This document shows, piece after piece, positions 53,885-64,000 of a stretch of DNA of 64,000 nucleotides; positions within the stretch are counted from its first letter, which is position 1, and each line of letters starts with the position of its first letter. Under the pieces are notes generated by a model. The model worked only from the letters and a program-made list of their open reading frames with translations, searched no databases and was not told the DNA's origin. Both the position numbers and the translations under genes were made by a program. This DNA is from Rhizophagus irregularis (lineage: Eukaryota; Glomeromycota; Glomeromycetes; Glomerales; Glomeraceae), in contig NC_089434.1 of assembly GCF_026210795.1 (NCBI RefSeq), forward strand, positions 4,092,001 to 4,156,000. The letters run 5' to 3'.

Positions 53885-55430
53885 TAACACGTTTATTATC
53901 GGAAGCGTCAGAAAAAAAAGTTTATTATTATTATTATATTTTACACGTGAAAAAATACAATGAACCATAAAATTGAACTGCAAAAGTTGCATTCAGATGA
54001 AGAATTATTTTACAGAATCAAATGTTAGTCGTGCAAGTGACTGTCGAGATTTTGATCGGATACCTCTTATTGGTTCTAATTGTACTAGTAAAGTACAGTA
54101 AATTTCCAAATCCTGTCCTTAAGTATTCAATGAAGTTTCCCTTCGACTCACATTTTTTTTGTACATATTTGATATTTCAGTAATTCTTTTTCATATAATT
54201 TCTTGTGCAATTTTCTAAAAAACTCAATCAGTTCAACTGCCTGCAAAAAATATATACGGTACTATATTTAGATTTATGAATCGTTCTTATGAAAGTGGAG
54301 TCCGTAATTATCCTGAAAAAATTATGTAATTGTGATGAAATAATTCATTTGTAATGGGAATAATAAAATTAAAAGAAAAACAGTCAACCACCGGTCGTCC
54401 TGCTGAATTGCTTGTTATACTTTGCACACCGATTTGTGTTTTTATTTTCTTTATTTCACAAATGAAAATCTTATTATAATCATCATTTATCAGAATTAAG
54501 ATGGTTTTTTACTATTTATTGTTAATCGTAATACATGAATATAAAGTTTTATGAATTATTTCACTATGTTTTAATGATTATTTTATAAAAAAAAAATACA
54601 ATCATTTTTCCTACATTACATATTCGTATGGTCCTAGGCCAACAATTTGGTCAAACTATTGTTGTATTAATTGTCTATAGGAAAACCGAATTATTTTGTA
54701 ATTAAAGAATTAAAGTGTGCAAGTATGTTTTAATGCACGGTTAAAGTGTATTTTTATATACTTAAAATATATTTAATTCGAGATCCGGCTATAAATCAGT
54801 GAAAATTACTATGGGCATATGGGCCGATCTAATCATTAATCAATCAACGCACCTGACACACCTCATTTGCCCATAGACCGGTCTAGGCCTTTCCTTTTTT
54901 GGGATAAAGATACAGTATATGTAGATCACCGACTAAATATATGCCGCACCTGCTACCTGGGTTGATTGATTAGAATTCCAAAAATTGGCGAAATTTTGTA
55001 CATCATTAATGAAATTCATTTAATTGGCATTTTTGTGGGTAAAGGTATCACTGCAACAAAATGAAAATGTTACGTAGTATTTTATAGCCAGCTTTCGAAT
55101 GCATTATTAATTTCCCTTCCGATGAAAATTAAAAAATGGCTTGTCTTTGTGGCAACGGCAGATTCTTATCATTTACGAATTTTAACTGATAGACATCCGG
55201 ATCAACGAATTTAAAGAATATTTAAAATATCACTTATATTGTACTTAAAAATTTCGGAGAAATTTCTAGATAAATTTCGGTATATCAATTTCGTTGTGAT
55301 CATTTTATTATAAATATTCCACAATTTTCATGTTGGAATTCGTCAAAAAAATACATTCGAACAATTCTTATCAATAATTTACAAAAAATTAAAATTAAAA
55401 TTATAAAAAAGAAAATAATACTATACGAAA
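53885..55430. other. AT-rich region upstream of the monooxygenase gene
   Basis: Contains a loose inverted pair, CTATGGGCATATGGGCCGAT against GCCCATAGACCGGTCTAGGC (about 54808-54889). Just before the ATG at 55431 is A-rich leader sequence. No other gene is supported. Confidence 0.4.
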
Positions 55431-56993
55431 ATGCAACAAGAAAAGGTTCCAACCGTAATTATTGTCGGTGCAGGTCCGGGAGGGCTTACTCTTTATCATT
55501 CTTTGATAAAAAACAAAGATAAAAAAGAATTCAATGTAAAGATCTTTGAACGAGAATCTGGTCCTAAAGGTAAATAATTTGTATGAAATTCGGAATGTCT
55601 TTTATATTCAATATCACGTGACTAACTCAAACTCGTGTTAAAAAACATTAGATCGATGGCAAGGTTATCATATAGGATTTAAATCTCAAGGATTTAAATC
55701 ACTTATGAATTGTATTCCATCCTCGGTCGCTTTAAATCTTCCAAAAGCAATTCCAAATCCAGTTCCTGGTGTAGAATACCATGGAACTTCATTTAGTGAT
55801 CATGAAGGAAATCTTTTACTAAGACCTCCATTTAAACAATTTAAAAATATTTATGAAATCGCTGAAATCCCCGATCGTTTCCTATCGGGGACTATTGCTT
55901 ATCGTGATAGACTTAGAGATGTTTTATTAGAAAATGTTCCAGTTCAATGGGGTAAAAAGCTTGTTAGATATGAAGAAACTGACGAAGGTGTTTGGGTAAA
56001 TTTCGATGACGGTTCACGAGAATTTTGTGACATTTTAGTTGATGCAAGTGGAATTAATTCTCCAAGTAAGAATTCAATAAAATAAAATATTATTTATTTT
56101 ATTGTTTGACTAATAATTGATATGTATTTTTTTTTCTTTACTCTTTAGTTCGAAAACAAAAAATACCAGAATTACAAATTAATGATATTGGAACAACTCA
56201 TGCTGTTGCAAGTGCTGTCGTACCTAAGCATCTAATGGACAGGCTAATTAAAGTTAATGGAAATAGTGTAATTCAAAAATTACTTGGATTAAATGGAGAT
56301 TCAACATTTATTGGATTACGTTTAATTCCAATTGAACAAGAACAAAATTTCAAGAATAAAAACCATTCTGATGAACTTCATTATAGAATCACGATGTTTT
56401 ATTTTTATTCTAGCGAATTAGATAATGAAGAAATCGAAAAAATTAATAATAATCCTGCATTGGTTGTTGAACATATTAAAAATATGATTCGAAAATTGAG
56501 ACCAGAGTGTGAAATGACAAATATTTTATTAGAATTATGGGATTTAGTTCCTAAAGCAGTTCCAAAAGAATCAGAAGATTTTCCATTTAAAACTTACAAT
56601 CCAATACAACTAAGAAAAGTAAGAGATATCAATCTATTAACTATTAATTCGTGGACAAGTAGCCGAGTTACATTAATTGGAGATGCAGCACATGCTATGA
56701 GTCCGTATCTAGGATTAGGAACAACACATGCTATTCAAGATGCTGAAGCTCTTTCTCAAGCATTACTTAACTATTCTCCAGAAAATTATATTTCTTGTAT
56801 TAAAGAATATGAAAATAACATGTTAAAACGAGCGCCTGTTGATGTATTAAAATCTAGATATGCTACGATAAAACAAGTTACACCAGTTGGATATTTTGGT
56901 CTTTTTATTAGAAATAGTATACTAAAAACTACAAATTTTTTAATGAAAATTCATGATTCTGTTAAAATTTTAGATTTAGTTAAAATTCATTAA
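55431..56993 (+). CDS. FAD-dependent monooxygenase (PHBH-fold hydroxylase type), three exons
   Basis: Exons are 55431-55569, 55652-56065 and 56149-56993. The introns GTAAATAA...AAACATTAG and GTAAGAAT...CTCTTTAG keep the frame and give 465 residues. The N-terminus VIIVGAGPGGLTLYHSL holds the Rossmann GxGxxG (G13, G15, G18) for the ADP part of FAD. DILVDASGINSP (residues 173-184) is the counterpart of the DG motif, with Ala-Ser where most family members have Gly/Ala-Asp. RVTLIGDAAHAMSPYLGLGT (GD at 362-363) binds the ribityl and pyrophosphate of FAD. The family uses NAD(P)H and O2 to hydroxylate small aromatic or other organic substrates; the substrate here is unknown. No stop or frameshift. 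Two relics of the same gene lie nearby. Confidence 0.93.
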
Positions 56994-56999
56994 TATTTT

Positions 57000-57585
57000 A
57001 CTAGGGGGACTTTTATATATAATTTTAATTTTGTTATTATTGTATTAGAGGACTTTATATATACAGTAAATATATACTGTAATAAATACATCTCGTGACG
57101 GTAACGCACCACCAATTTACAATTTACAATAAAAAAATATTAAATAAATCCCCCCTGTCTAGAGTTTTCTTTTTTTTACTAGTTAGGACCTGTAGTTTTT
57201 AGGTGAAGTTCAACATTGTTTTTTTTTGTATACATCGGTAGCTTATAAAATGTTCAATGTAGTGCTCCTAGCTAGCCATAAAATAAATAAAATAAATATT
57301 AAATAAAATCAATAAATTCTTTAACTAAAATTAATGTCCAATTGTTCCGTGTTCAACTTGAATAAGTTTTATTTTCAGAAAATAAATAACAAATGAGCTC
57401 TTCCTAGCAACTCAAAATCTGTCTCGGTAACCTAACATGTCTGTTAAAGTGAACCTAAGTGAATTTCGAGGCGATATTTTTAATTGATGTTGATAGAATT
57501 ATCTCTCAGCTAAAAATATTTAGATCTTTTAAAATAATTTATTTAACCTAATTGTTATTTTTTTTAACTAACGACGAATTTACGT
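57000..57585. other. Intergenic stretch between monooxygenase copies
   Basis: Right after the stop, CTAGGGGGACTTTTATATATA matches, in inverted form, the sequence downstream of the pseudogene at 48900-48945. The duplication therefore extends past the 3' end of the gene by about 60 bases. No other gene. Confidence 0.55.
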
Positions 57586-57589
57586 AAAT

Positions 57590-57745
57590 TTTCATTTTAG
57601 TTCGGAAACAAAAATTACCAAAATTGCAAATTATCGATGTTGAAGTAGCAAAGGTATTATTGTACCTAAAGATTTGGGAGTAGTTTAGTTCAGAGAACAC
57701 CTGGATTAAATGGAGATTCAACATTTATTGCATTAAACTTTAACT
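57590..57745 (+). pseudogene. Third, short monooxygenase exon-3 fragment
   Basis: After a T-rich acceptor TTTTCATTTTAG the sequence TTCGGAAACAAAAATTACCA matches the start of exon 3 (RKQKIPELQI in the intact gene, RKQKLPKLQI here). It is followed by pieces like VPKDLG and TPGLNGDSTFIALN in broken frames. It lies in the same orientation as the intact gene, 600 bases downstream, so it marks an older tandem copy that has lost most of its length. Confidence 0.75.
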
Positions 57746-57749
57746 TTAT

Positions 57750-60700
57750 ATACAGTATCAGTTTTATTGTTTTTCAATCAGTGTATTATCATATATCAGC
57801 CATGGACGGTGAATATTTATATTTGGATCTTACATATTTTGAAGGGATTTCATTTCTTAAATGGATTAAAGAAAATAATTAATATCGTACGTTCAAGGTT
57901 TGGTTCATTCTGAAAGACTATTAGTTTGGGGCAACATCGTAATGTTGAATTGACTTTGTGTTTTTAACCTAGCAAAGCAATGACGTAGGAGTGAATTTGA
58001 TTACAGCATATCGGCATATCAAGTATAATGATCAGTCGTTCATTCAGTGATTTCGTGTCACTTCATAATTAACAACTACTCTTAGAATTACATTTCATTT
58101 TAACTTTGTTTCGGTTAAATTAATTTCGTCAAAAAATATGCTATCTATTCCTCCTTTTTAATTGATAATGCCTTATCCCATATCGACATTTTTCATGTAC
58201 AATAATAAACCTGAGAATTTTCAGGTTTATTGCGCAGAAAAAATAATGTCGGTCACGAATTTTTTGATCTACGAGATTTTGTAACTGTGGCTTTATTTCT
58301 TCTTAAATGTGGCGAAATTCCCGATATCGGACCGATAATAAAAAAACAATTACCGCATATTTTGTAGAGATTTCATAAGAATATATATTAAAATTATACG
58401 ATAGATACATATGGTTGTACTTTTGAAATTGTCATTTCTACTGTTTATCGGTCGGATGTTACGTTTTAATATGTACCCATGAGTAAAAGGGTCAGTGTCC
58501 TGATTTGTATCAATAGATTAATCTATTTGCCATAAATGTAGAACAAGATGAGAAAATCATATTTTATAACCTTCAATTCCTTTTTTTGTACCGAAAAATA
58601 TATATAACAAATTGCAAGATAACTTTCGATAAATAGTGTATATTGCTCCTTCAAATATTTTTTACAAACAATTTGAGCGTTTCTTTTCAATATTAAAAAT
58701 ATTTGAACGTGTACTTTCGTACTATAAATATATATAATTGCCAAAATTAGAAACAATAACAATTTTAAGTCATTACTGTAATACTTGGATCAGGTACAAA
58801 CGAGTATTACACCAATTATTTCCCCTATCCGTGAAAAAGGCTTAGTTGTGTGAAAAATTTCAATAAATGATTACTGATTAAGTTTCAATTGATGTAACAA
58901 ATATTACGAAAGATTAATCTTAAAACTGGAAGAAATATTCCACGATGGATTGATGGATTGATAAATCTATTATTATTAGTCGGCATTGCAAACCAAACCA
59001 TATATGGCAATCTATTATGACACATCGATAGACGATCACAAAAGTTTTTAAATAAGGAGTGTTCTTTGTAATAAAATTTTCATAAGACTCATTTAATTAA
59101 GGATAACCATTATTTTTCTACTACAATCTCTCGAAAAAACCGACATTAGATCATCTTCAAACGTTAATATCTTGAAAATTTTCGATCATTTCGAGCGCTT
59201 CAAACATTGAACGTGTCCACATGGAAAAACATTTCCAAATTGGAATATGCAAGCCGCCAAGCCCCTAAAGCCCTGATATTGATTTGATCACCAGAAAATC
59301 AGCATCTTAACAGCCTTACCGTTGACAGATTTTTTACGTAAAGAAAACAGCAAGCCACCAAAGCCTCTAAATTTATTGATTTGTCCACACATTATAAGCT
59401 AGATCATATGCAAGTTATTATAATCAGCCTTCGTTAACTGGTTTTTACAAAAAAAAGATCGCAAATTTTTTTTTATATAAATACATGCTATCCATTAAAC
59501 GATTTTTATTACATCTTTATTACATTCTTTAATACTCTTTATTATTCTTTTCTTCTTTTACCTACTTTGGTACTATAACTACTGAATTCATATACATTCC
59601 TTTATATACGGTATAATAATGTACATTATATACATTATTATACATTCCCTATCACTTTTTTCGAAAATAATCAAAAATTACCTTTAAATACATACATACA
59701 TATATGTATTCCTAACTGAATTTTGTATAGTTATAACATCATTTTTCAATTCCTTTTTGAAGAAAGAACATAATAAACTCACTCAGGGCAAGGCTTAATC
59801 TCAAATAGGACTTAGGACTACGACGAACTGTGCTCTTGATTATTATAAATTTTACTTCCGTAAAATGTAAATAGTTGTAAGTATGTAATATATTATTTAA
59901 TTTTATAAATTAATTTGAATGAATTATTTATTAATTAAATATATTACAATAATGATGTGTAGTATTTTTTCGGACCAATATTCCTATTTTTAAAGGCTGG
60001 TTTTGATTAGAAAGAGGAGGATGCGCTTCTCCTGTTTCTATTTTGCACGGGATCCTTCTAATATCAACTGGTACTTTGATAGCTTTGCTCATCTTTCCAT
60101 TAATTCGATGTCATTTATCTATCACGATCCCCGACGCGTAATAATTAAACGTTTTATATAAAATATAATAATTATTTAAATTTTATTTAAATTTTATTTT
60201 TAGAATTACATTTTAATATTAATATAATAGTACATTATTTTATAGATGATATAGACGTATAATTTTTTATAGACATTTAGATTAAATAATTTTATAGAAT
60301 AAAGATTATTAATTTTTACTGATTTTATATAATAAGGTGATTGATCAACTTCTAGTATGTGGGAAATCTTTCACCTCACGTTCAAATAATTATTGATTTC
60401 GTTCCACGAGTACATAAATGTTAATAAATTTGTTCGCGCCACATCATACCATTATTAAGCACGCCCGTGCAATAGCATACAAATACAAATATTTTTATTC
60501 GTAAAGAAAGACCAATGTGAATACCAAATATTTTCTTATAAGATTTTTTCTTTATTTTTTACAAAAAAAAAGAATATCATTCTCATATCAAGTTTATAAC
60601 AAAATTTCTAACAATAAAATATTACTTATAATTATACTATTATTTTGCGTTTATAAGTTTTATTTATTTTATTTCTGAAATTATATAAATATATATCATC

Positions 60701-60940
60701 GTAATAGGTTATTCGTTCTCTCTATATATATATATTTGAACACATCTTACTTATCTAAAAATTCATAATGTGGGTCCGATCTGAATATACGGAATTTGGA
60801 ATAGACGTTAAAAGAATTTTTAAATTTTGAAATTTAATTAAAGTTTTGTATAATATTACATTTATTGATAATGGATCAGCAGGTATTAATCATGACGCTG
60901 AATGATATCCGATATAACTCGTATACGCTTAACGACCGCT
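57750..60940. other. Long AT-rich intergenic stretch
   Basis: Near 59250-59370 the words GCAAGCC(G/A)CCAA(G/A)GCC(C/T)CTAAA occur twice about 100 bases apart. An inverted pair AATAAACCTGAGAATTTTCAGGTTTATTG (58204-58231) can form a hairpin. ATACATACATATATGTAT lies near 59690. No coding region is supported. Confidence 0.4.
58204..58231. terminator. Hairpin AATAAACCTGA/TCAGGTTTATT
   Basis: An 11-bp perfect stem closed by a loop of six bases (GAATTT). No gene ends next to it, so a terminator role is only a possibility; it may be a small inverted-repeat relic. Confidence 0.3.
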
Positions 60941-60942
60941 TA

Positions 60943-61052
60943 CCCTATAAAAAATTTTTCCAGAAAAATGATCACGTGTATGAGTTTCTTCGGAATAAAA
61001 ACTAGAAAAATGATCATTTATCGGAGTTTTTCCCAGAATTTTTTTTATAGGG
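60943..61052 (+). mobile_element. Short MITE, CCCTATAAAAAA family, best copy
   Basis: 110 bp with exact CCCTATAAAAAA/TTTTTTATAGGG ends. Inside: AGAAAAATGATCACGTGTAT, GAGTTTCTTCGGAATAAAAA and ATGATCATTTATCGGAGTTT. The outer flanks are TTA and CTA, so a TA target duplication is possible but not proven. Confidence 0.88.
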
Positions 61053-61091
61053 CTAGACTTAATTCCATAAGAAAACATTTACTGACCTAAC

Positions 61092-61271
61092 ACAATTTTT
61101 TTTAAAGATTACGCCCTATATATGCCTGAAGTGTATCAAAAATCTAAATGTCAACAACTTCAAAAAATTAATTATATTAACCATATACGGGCACCAGTCC
61201 CCATGTGTAAAGCAGCTTTCAAGCTATTAAGTAAAAGTATATTTGATGGAAAAGCTAAAATCTTTTGTTAA
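61092..61271 (+). pseudogene. Exon-like fragment of an unrecognised protein
   Basis: After a T-run the frame reads KDYALYMPEVYQKSKCQQLQ, KINYINHIRAPVPMCKAAFK and LLSKSIFDGKAKIFC, to a TAA at 61269-61271. The residue mix looks like a real protein C-terminus. It follows the MITE by 40 bases. No ATG, splice partner or known domain was found. Confidence 0.35.
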
Positions 61272-61274
61272 ACT

Positions 61275-61785
61275 AATATAGTTAATTTAGTTAATTACAA
61301 TAAAGATTTGTTAGATATTTTTTTAAGGGGGATTAATATATTAGAAGTATTTTTATTTTTCAGAAACACTCAGACTACTGATATTTGATATTTTTAAAAG
61401 TATTAATACTTTATTAACTAATTGTATTAGTATAAATAAATTATATAAAAAATTTCTTAATATCTGATATATATAAAGTATTTTAAATATATATGGTATT
61501 AAATTATGTAAAAAAAACTTGATAAATATAACATTATTTTTTAATTATTATATTATTATAATACTCAAAGGGAGCGGTGCTCCTTGACCTTATTTAAAGG
61601 ATACATTATAAATAATTTACACCCTACCCGCCTGCAAATATACCCCATGAGTCTAACCAAATCTAAACTATAACCGGCCTGCCAGTCACATATAATATAT
61701 TACCTAATTAAAATTAAAATTCTATCTAATATATAAAAAATAAAAAATAAAATAAAATAAAAGACAATAATCAAATCACAAACCA
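61275..61785. other. AT-rich stretch with a small GC hairpin
   Basis: AAGGGAGCGGTGCTCCTT at 61567-61584 forms a short stem-loop with one bulged base. Otherwise no feature. Confidence 0.4.
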
Positions 61786-61799
61786 AAGCTTCAAAATTC

Positions 61800-62289
61800 T
61801 AAAAACAGTCCTCCTAACGATTTCGACAGTTTATAAGTCCAAGGATACATGAATGATTCTTGGCGAAAATCCATGCCTGATCCTTCATTTTCATTAGAGC
61901 CCGTGAGAAACGTTGTTGCGGCGAAATCGTTATTGGAGGGCTCTCATGATTATCAATGCGATTTGGGTTATCTTATATTTCAATATCGTCCTGTGCAGAG
62001 GAATATACTTGGTTAGTTCATTGAAGTGGAAATCCCATGCGGTGTTTGTTAGTAGTTTGGTGCATATAGTGATGCCTTTGCTTCGTTTAATATTTAATAA
62101 TTTTATAATTCTGGTTGTAGTGGCTGAGTCAATCTTTCCCATCATTGCCTCCTTATACAAGAATGAAAATTCTTCTGAACAGGCTGACTTACCTATTATT
62201 TTATTTAGCAAATTATCAACCATCGACTGTTTTATATCTAAACTAGAATATGCGATTTGCCGGGGGACTTCGTCCCCCAAATATAACAT
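61800..62289 (-). pseudogene. Unrecognised ORF, possibly element-encoded, frame-broken
   Basis: The - strand frame from 62289 reads 119 residues, including QIAYSSLDIKQSMVDNLLNK, FSFLYKEAMMGKIDSATTTR and LTNTAWDFHFNELTKYIPLH, and ends at a TAA at 61930-61932. Directly after, a shifted frame continues as ESPPITISPQQRFSRALMKM and KDQAWIFAKNHSCILGLINC. The two together look like one protein interrupted by a frameshift. I do not recognise the family. The 5' edge coincides with a perfect GC hairpin (62262-62278), which suggests that the reading unit sits inside a repeat element. Confidence 0.45.
62262..62278. repeat. Perfect GC hairpin GGGGGAC-TTC-GTCCCCC
   Basis: A 7-bp perfect stem with a 3-base loop in AT-rich surroundings, at the 5' edge of the - strand ORF at 61800-62289. 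Such hairpins mark the ends of some rolling-circle and other non-autonomous elements; here no second terminus was found. Confidence 0.7.
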
Positions 62290-62299
62290 TTATAATTAA

Positions 62300-62785
62300 A
62301 AAAATTCTTTGATATAAATAAATTGAATTGTATGTAAAATCACTAAAATATTACTGAATAATAAAATTTATTATAATTAGATCCTATAAAAAATCATGTT
62401 TTTAATAAGGTTTTATACAATTTTTTCTTAAAAATAATATTTCTAATCTATATAGGAATACAGAAAATGCACAATTCCATATTACAAAATGCATCATTTG
62501 CATGATTTGACCATAATTTATGCTGAATTTATATTGATTTGATCACAGAAATTACATACTTTAAGCATAGAATTTACATGATTTGGTTAATGAATTTACT
62601 ACTTAAATTACAATTATTAATATTAGTTGCATTTATATGAATTTGATTTTAATAATATTTTATTAAATTATTAAAAATAAAAAAAATCCTTAGTATCAAT
62701 GTGATTATAATTAGCCAATAATATAAATTAATTCTTATGATTTAAAATAATGATGCAAGTTGTAATAAGTGTTTTAAAGTTAATA
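62300..62785. other. AT-rich stretch left of the 175-bp satellite
   Basis: Contains words such as GAATTTA(T/C)(A/T)TGATTTG repeated three or four times between 62520 and 62640 (GCTGAATTTATATTGATTTG, GAATTTACATGATTTGG). This may be a short degenerate tandem repeat. No gene. Confidence 0.4.
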
Positions 62786-62789
62786 CAGC

Positions 62790-64000
62790 TACAAAAAAAT
62801 GAAATCTTATAAAAATTAATATTCAAGTAGAATCAACCCGCCTGAACAACTTTCAATTAATAAATAAAGTTGATTTCATTTGTCCAAAGTAGATATATTA
62901 CGCTCTAAATTAAAAAAACAGAAAAGAGAGTTAATATCATTAAGAAAAATGCAATTTTCTTTAAGCACTACACCTACATTCATGAAAATTAATATTCAAG
63001 TGGTTTCAACCCACCTGAACAATTTTAATTAATAAATGAAGTTGATTTCATTTGTCCAAAGTAGAGTTATTACGCTCTAAATTAAAAAAAAAAACAGAAA
63101 AGAGAGTTAATATCATCAAGAAAATGCAATTTTCTCTAAGTACTACACCTACATTCATGAAAATTAATATTCAAGTAGAATCAACCCACCTGAACAACAT
63201 TCAATTAATAAATAAAGTTGATTTCATTTGTCCGAAGTGGATATATTACGCTCTAAATTAAAAAAACAGAAAAGATAAAGAGTTAATCATCAAGAAAAAT
63301 GCAATCTTCTCTAAGCACTACACCTATATTCATGAAAATTAATATTCAAGTAGAATCAACCCACCCGAACAACTTTCAATTAATAAATGAAGTTGATTTC
63401 ATTTGTCCAAAGTGGAGATATTACGCTCTAAATTAAAAAAAAACAGAAAAGAGAGTTAATATCATCAAGAAAAATGCAATCTTCTCTAAGCACTACACCT
63501 ATGTTCGTGAAAATTAATATTCAAGCAGAATCAACCCACCTGAACAACTTTCAATTAATAAATGAAGTTGATTTCATTTGTCCAAAGTGGAGATATTACG
63601 CTCTAATTAAAAAAAAAACAGAAAAAAGAGATATCATCAAGAAAAATGCAATCTTCTCTAAGTACTACACCTATATTCATGAAAATTAATATTCAAGCAG
63701 AATCAACCCACCTGAACAACTTTCAATTAATAAATGAAGTTGATTTCATTTGTCCAAAGTGGAGATATTACGCTCTAAATTAAAAAAAACAGAAAAGAGA
63801 GTTAATATCATCAAGAAAAATGCAATCTTCTCTAAGCACTACACCTATATTCATGAAAATTAATATTCAAGTAGAATCAACCCGCCTGAACAACTTTCAA
63901 TTAATAAATGAAGTTGATTTCATTTGTCCAAAGTGGAGATATTACGCTCTAAATTAAAAAAAAAACAGAAAAGAGAGTTAATATCATCAAGAAAAATGCA
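62790..64000 (+). repeat. 175-bp tandem satellite, seven units, continuing past the window
   Basis: The marker AATATTCAAG (scored at ATTCAAG) occurs at 62821, 62994, 63169, 63344, 63519, 63691 and 63865, giving periods of 173, 175, 175, 175, 172 and 174. Each unit has ATCAACCCACCTGAACAACT, AATTAATAAATGAAGTTGAT, TTCATTTGTCCAAAGTGGAG, ATATTACGCTCTAAATTAAA, an A-run, AGAGAGTTAATATCATCAAG and TGCAATCTTCTCTAAGCACT. Units are highly alike, and most differences are A-run lengths. Short frames recur in each unit (ending in FICPKWRYYALN), but the unit is not a multiple of three, so the array cannot encode one protein. Confidence 0.93.

Noticed and set aside
58523-58762. 79-residue hydrophobic frame on the - strand
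   Set aside because: Composition is what AT-rich DNA gives by chance; no second exon and no support for a real gene.
63052-63689. Protein of about 70 residues repeated in the satellite
   Set aside because: The unit length is not a multiple of three and frames end within or just past each unit; it is most simply a satellite with chance or ancestral frames.
62790-64000. CRISPR array
   Set aside because: Units are contiguous 175-bp copies without unique spacers and the DNA is eukaryotic; this is a satellite.

Overview
The window is strongly AT-rich eukaryotic DNA with short GT-AG introns, many decayed genes and dense repeats. Several families match what I know of arbuscular mycorrhizal fungi (Glomeromycotina, most likely Rhizophagus). 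These are a decayed kinase with that lineage's typical N-terminal cysteine motif, a QDE-1-like RNA-dependent RNA polymerase, small secreted proteins and LINE elements. The species call is inference; no marker gene proves it.

Left end (43-8140): an apparently full-length non-LTR retrotransposon of about 8.07 kb on the + strand. It has a 17-nt poly(A) tail and a 15-bp target-site duplication. It encodes an ORF1 with a CCHC zinc knuckle, an apurinic-type endonuclease, a reverse transcriptase and a C-terminal zinc-finger region. The reading frames break only in A-runs, and each pair of breaks returns to its starting frame.

8.1-23 kb: mostly repeats and remnants. In order: an exon fragment abutting a dispersed repeat, a small secreted-protein gene (-), one arm of a foldback-type element, a 307-bp TIR element with a TAA duplication, a roughly 720-bp satellite (12761-16860), a kinase pseudogene (-), a second kinase fragment (+), tRNA-Gly(GCC) (-) and a frameshifted coding remnant.

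23-36 kb: dispersed repeats, a broken bromodomain gene (+), then the most unusual locus. This is a decayed RNA-dependent RNA polymerase gene on the - strand (about 29.76-35.64 kb). Its catalytic exon plus following intron has become a nine-copy tandem array. An RNase H fragment of a retroelement sits inside its 5' half.

36-48 kb: a GC-rich minisatellite with G-quadruplex-type runs, a 1.35-kb foldback element, an intact secreted-protein gene with a Kex2-type site (41277-41885, +), and a three-exon seven-transmembrane protein gene (43565-44793, -).

48-64 kb: an intact three-exon FAD-dependent monooxygenase (55431-56993, +), a decayed inverted copy (48982-50121, -) fused to a Polinton-type DNA polymerase B fragment, and a third fragment at 57590-57745. 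Short MITEs, a small foldback hairpin, a polypurine tract and remnants follow. The window ends inside a 175-bp satellite.

Four nuclear protein genes look potentially functional: the two secreted-protein genes, the 7TM gene and the monooxygenase. With the tRNA they are independent units, not an operon or cluster. Most of the rest is transposable or satellite DNA and dead copies of expanded families.
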